From Flavobacterium ranwuense (lineage in GTDB: Bacteria; Bacteroidota; Bacteroidia; Flavobacteriales; Flavobacteriaceae), in assembly GCF_004349315.1 (NCBI RefSeq), contig NZ_SMLH01000001.1, forward strand, positions 372,001 through 436,000: DNA of 64,000 nt, given 5' to 3'. A program made the translations under genes and the position numbers. Below the pieces are notes generated by a model. It had not been told where the DNA came from. It saw nothing but the letters and a program-made list of their open reading frames with translations, and made no database searches. Shown here one piece after another: positions 61,889 through 64,000 of the stretch (positions within the stretch are counted from its first letter, which is position 1; each line of letters begins with the position of its first letter).

Positions 61889-63244
61889 ATGGCTGTTACC
61901 GCCGATGAGTTAGGAACTCAGGACATCAAAAAACTCTTGATAAAACAAGCGGTTCCATCTTCTATTGGGATTTTATTCATGTCAGTTAATATTTTAATTG
62001 ACACCATTTTTGTTGGGCAATGGATCGGAACTTTAGCTATTGCAGCGGTAACAGTAGTCTTGCCTATCACCTTTTTGATTTCTTCTTTGGGAATGGCGAT
62101 TGGTGTGGGCGGAGGTTCTGTACTTTCCAGGGCATTGGGAGCCAACCACAAGGAAAAAGCATTGCATACTTTTAGCAATCAAATCATGATGACTTTTTTA
62201 TTGGCATCTGTTTTTGTTTTATTTGGTCTTTTTTTTAGCGAAGAAATGTTGATGCTTTTTGGTGCGAAAGGAGTCATAATGGAACCCGCAAAAGAATTTT
62301 TCTTTCCCATAATTATAAGCGTTCCGTTTTTAGCACTTTGCATGATGGGAAACAACGTAATTCGTGCAGAAGGTAAGGCAAAATTTGCCATGGTAGCGAT
62401 GATTATTCCCGCTTTTATAAATATTTTACTAGACATTATTTTTATAAAATACATGGATTTAGGAATGTTTGGTGCTGCTTTGGCTACAGCCATATCCTAT
62501 TTTACGTGCTTCTTATTTGTGTTTTGGTTTTTTTATTTTAAAAGTGAACTAAAACTAAAAGCCAGACATTTCAAATTCAACATTCCTATTGTAAAGGAAA
62601 TAACCGAATTGAGTTTTGTAACTTTTTCTAGACAAGGTGTGGTGAGTATTTTAGCCATAATATTGAATCATACTTTATACACGTACGGCGGTGAACATTC
62701 CGTTGCTATTTATGGAATTATCAGCCGAATGTTGATGTTTGCTTTGTTTCCAATTCTGGGAATTACGCAAGGATTTCTACCAATTGCAGGTTTTAATTAC
62801 GGCGCAGGAAATTATGAAAGAGTCAAAGAAAGTGTGCTGCTTTCGATAAAATATTCAACCTTTTTAGCTACTGTTATTTTTGTGGTTATTTTGATTTTTG
62901 CCAAACCTATAGTCGCCATTTTTACCAAAGATCCACTCGTGATTGCCCAAACTCCGGAAGCGTTGCGTTACGTTTTTGCGGCTTCACCAATCATAGCCGT
63001 ACAACTAATTGGCGCGGCTTATTTTCAAGCGGCGGGAAAGGCGAAAAAAGCACTGCTTTTGACCTTAAGCAAACAAGGATTTTTCCTGATTCCGTTAGTG
63101 CTGATTCTACCAAATTTTTTAGGTATTTTTGGAGTGTGGATTGCATTCCCAATTGCTGATATTTTATCAACACTATTGACTGGCTATTTTCTAAAAAAAG
63201 AAATGAACACAAAATTGATTCAAACTAACGATGGAATACTATAA
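61889..63244 (+). CDS. MATE-family efflux transporter
   Basis: 451 residues, twelve membrane spans in two repeats (SIGILFMSVNILIDTIFVGQWIG and later MLMFALFPILGITQGFLPIAGFNYGAG). The family uses Na+ or H+ to export drugs or metabolites. It starts directly after the hemH stop and overlaps hemJ by 14 bases, so it is embedded in a haem operon; export of a porphyrin or haem intermediate is a possible but unproven role. Confidence 0.93.
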   Translation: MAVTADELGTQDIKKLLIKQAVPSSIGILFMSVNILIDTIFVGQWIGTLAIAAVTVVLPITFLISSLGMAIGVGGGSVLSRALGANHKEKALHTFSNQIMMTFLLASVFVLFGLFFSEEMLMLFGAKGVIMEPAKEFFFPIIISVPFLALCMMGNNVIRAEGKAKFAMVAMIIPAFINILLDIIFIKYMDLGMFGAALATAISYFTCFLFVFWFFYFKSELKLKARHFKFNIPIVKEITELSFVTFSRQGVVSILAIILNHTLYTYGGEHSVAIYGIISRMLMFALFPILGITQGFLPIAGFNYGAGNYERVKESVLLSIKYSTFLATVIFVVILIFAKPIVAIFTKDPLVIAQTPEALRYVFAASPIIAVQLIGAAYFQAAGKAKKALLLTLSKQGFFLIPLVLILPNFLGIFGVWIAFPIADILSTLLTGYFLKKEMNTKLIQTNDGIL

Positions 63245-63785
63245 TTACCTTAAATCCTTACACCTCATCTTTGTAATCACATGGTTTGCAGGATTATTTT
63301 ACATTGTCCGCTTGTTTGTTTACCAAATTGAAGCAGCTCAAAAACCTTCACCAGAGAAAGAAATTTTACAAAAACAATACAAAATAATGACCTATCGCTT
63401 GTGGTACATTATCACTTGGCCATCAGCAGTTTTAGCCAGTATTTTTGCCTTTTGGATGTTATTTTTTACTGATTTAGGACGTTCTTGGTTACAAATGCCT
63501 TGGATGCACGTAAAACTTGGCTTCGTATTTGTGTTGTATTTATACCATGGAAAATGCCATCAAATATTCAAGCAATTGCAAAATGACGAGGTGAAACATT
63601 CAACAAATTTCATGCGAATGTGGAACGAAGGCGCGACAATTATCCTTTTTGCAGTGGTTTTTTTAGTAATTTTAAAAAATGCTGTCAACTGGATTTATGG
63701 TGTAATTGGAATCTTTCTCTTTTCCATTTTAATCATGCTAGGTTTTAAATTTTATAAAAAAATCAGAGAAAGAAATCAATCTTAA
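63231..63785 (+). CDS. hemJ: HemJ-type protoporphyrinogen IX oxidase
   Basis: 184 residues with four or five membrane spans. HemJ marks: SLHLIFVITWFAGLFYIVRLFVYQIEA with the conserved histidine and arginine, RLWYIITWPSAVLASIFAFW, and KLGFVFVLYLYHGKCHQIF. It oxidises protoporphyrinogen IX at the membrane and is the only candidate for this step here. The ATG lies inside the end of the MATE gene. It fits the operon hemH-MATE-hemJ; the family is also called UPF0093/CopD-like. Confidence 0.9.
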   Translation: MEYYNYLKSLHLIFVITWFAGLFYIVRLFVYQIEAAQKPSPEKEILQKQYKIMTYRLWYIITWPSAVLASIFAFWMLFFTDLGRSWLQMPWMHVKLGFVFVLYLYHGKCHQIFKQLQNDEVKHSTNFMRMWNEGATIILFAVVFLVILKNAVNWIYGVIGIFLFSILIMLGFKFYKKIRERNQS

Positions 63786-63786
63786 T

Positions 63787-64000
63787 ATGTTTAAAAGCTT
63801 CAAAATAGCAATGCTTTCATTACGAATCAGGATTTTCCTTTCGATGATTGTATTGATAGTAATGGCTTCCGTTTTATTGGCTTCCATTTCTATTTTTCAG
63901 TTTAAAAACGAAGCCAAGGAATACCATCAAGAACGTCTGGAGCGAAAAGAAAATGCTGTAAAAGAGCATATCTATTATGTGCTTTCCACAACTACATATC
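63787..64000 (+). CDS. Probable sensor histidine kinase, N-terminal part only
   Basis: The frame opens at the ATG at 63787, one base after the hemJ stop, and runs off the window (71 codons). It has a membrane span (RIFLSMIVLIVMASVLLASISIF) followed by a periplasmic helical stretch (NEAKEYHQERLERKENAVKEHI), the layout at the start of many Flavobacterium two-component kinases. The catalytic domains are outside the window, so the kinase call rests on this N-terminal resemblance. Confidence 0.6.
   Translation, partial: MFKSFKIAMLSLRIRIFLSMIVLIVMASVLLASISIFQFKNEAKEYHQERLERKENAVKEHIYYVLSTTTY

Overview
The window looks like a chromosomal segment of a Flavobacterium-like member of the Bacteroidota. 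The DNA is AT-rich. It encodes the gliding-motility lipoprotein GldH and a very large secreted protease with a type IX secretion (Por) C-terminal tail. It also carries three TonB/SusC-style or sensor systems typical of the phylum. At least fifteen genes are preceded by the Bacteroidota -7 promoter element TAnnTTTG rather than a -10 box. No Shine-Dalgarno pattern, tRNA, rRNA, CRISPR array or intact insertion sequence was seen.

Layout. 1-1442 is the 5' part of an AAA/OLD-like ATPase gene running off the left edge, a possible defence gene. 1.8-9.4 kb holds metG, a HAD hydrolase, an OmpA-type porin, a type A chloramphenicol acetyltransferase homologue, an unknown secreted protein, ferritin and a small Cys/Lys-rich protein. 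9.4-17.3 kb holds ssb, a GNAT-nitrilase fusion, a zinc-ribbon protein, an M28 peptidase, a decayed ORF6N gene, a phosphoesterase, an epimerase-like protein and an EamA exporter. 17.3-23.0 kb holds an M13 peptidase, a SCO1 copper chaperone and the ferrous-iron operon feoA-feoB plus a 43-residue FeoB-associated protein. 23.6-29.5 kb is a three-gene signalling unit: TonB receptor, YfiR-type periplasmic protein and a CHASE8-HAMP-PAS protein lacking any output domain. 29.7-36.9 kb is a manganese/iron cluster: a DtxR/MntR regulator, an NRAMP-UspA fusion, a divergent TonB receptor with a thioredoxin-like partner, then lycopene cyclase. 37-45.6 kb holds a bacilliredoxin, a TrhO tRNA hydroxylase with an added U32-peptidase-type C-terminal domain, RicT, GldH, PBP1A, a class D beta-lactamase and the two 3-oxoacid CoA-transferase subunits. 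46-53.6 kb holds the secreted M4 protease, an SpmAB-like membrane protein, a PolB-type exonuclease, Ogt, a cytochrome c lipoprotein and a DinB-fold protein. 53.6-64 kb is the haem pathway: hemA-C-D-E-F-B on the minus strand, and on the plus strand a PchR-like AraC regulator, hemH, a MATE exporter, hemJ and the start of a probable sensor kinase.

How the genes fit together. Metal and haem economy is the recurring theme: ferritin, FeoAB, MntR/MntH, two TonB receptors, SCO1, and all haem steps from glutamyl-tRNA to haem except hemL. A TGAyAATTATCA palindrome lies in front of both feoAB and the haem-linked AraC gene, which suggests shared Fur-type control. A palindrome overlapping the divergent mntH/TonB-receptor promoters suggests control by the neighbouring MntR.

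The most unusual non-coding structure is a roughly 80-nt element present four times. Its central stem differs in sequence in every copy yet stays base-paired, which points to selection on RNA or DNA structure. It may be the known Flavo-1 RNA motif. Several long inverted repeats and a thrice-repeated 19-mer also sit between genes.
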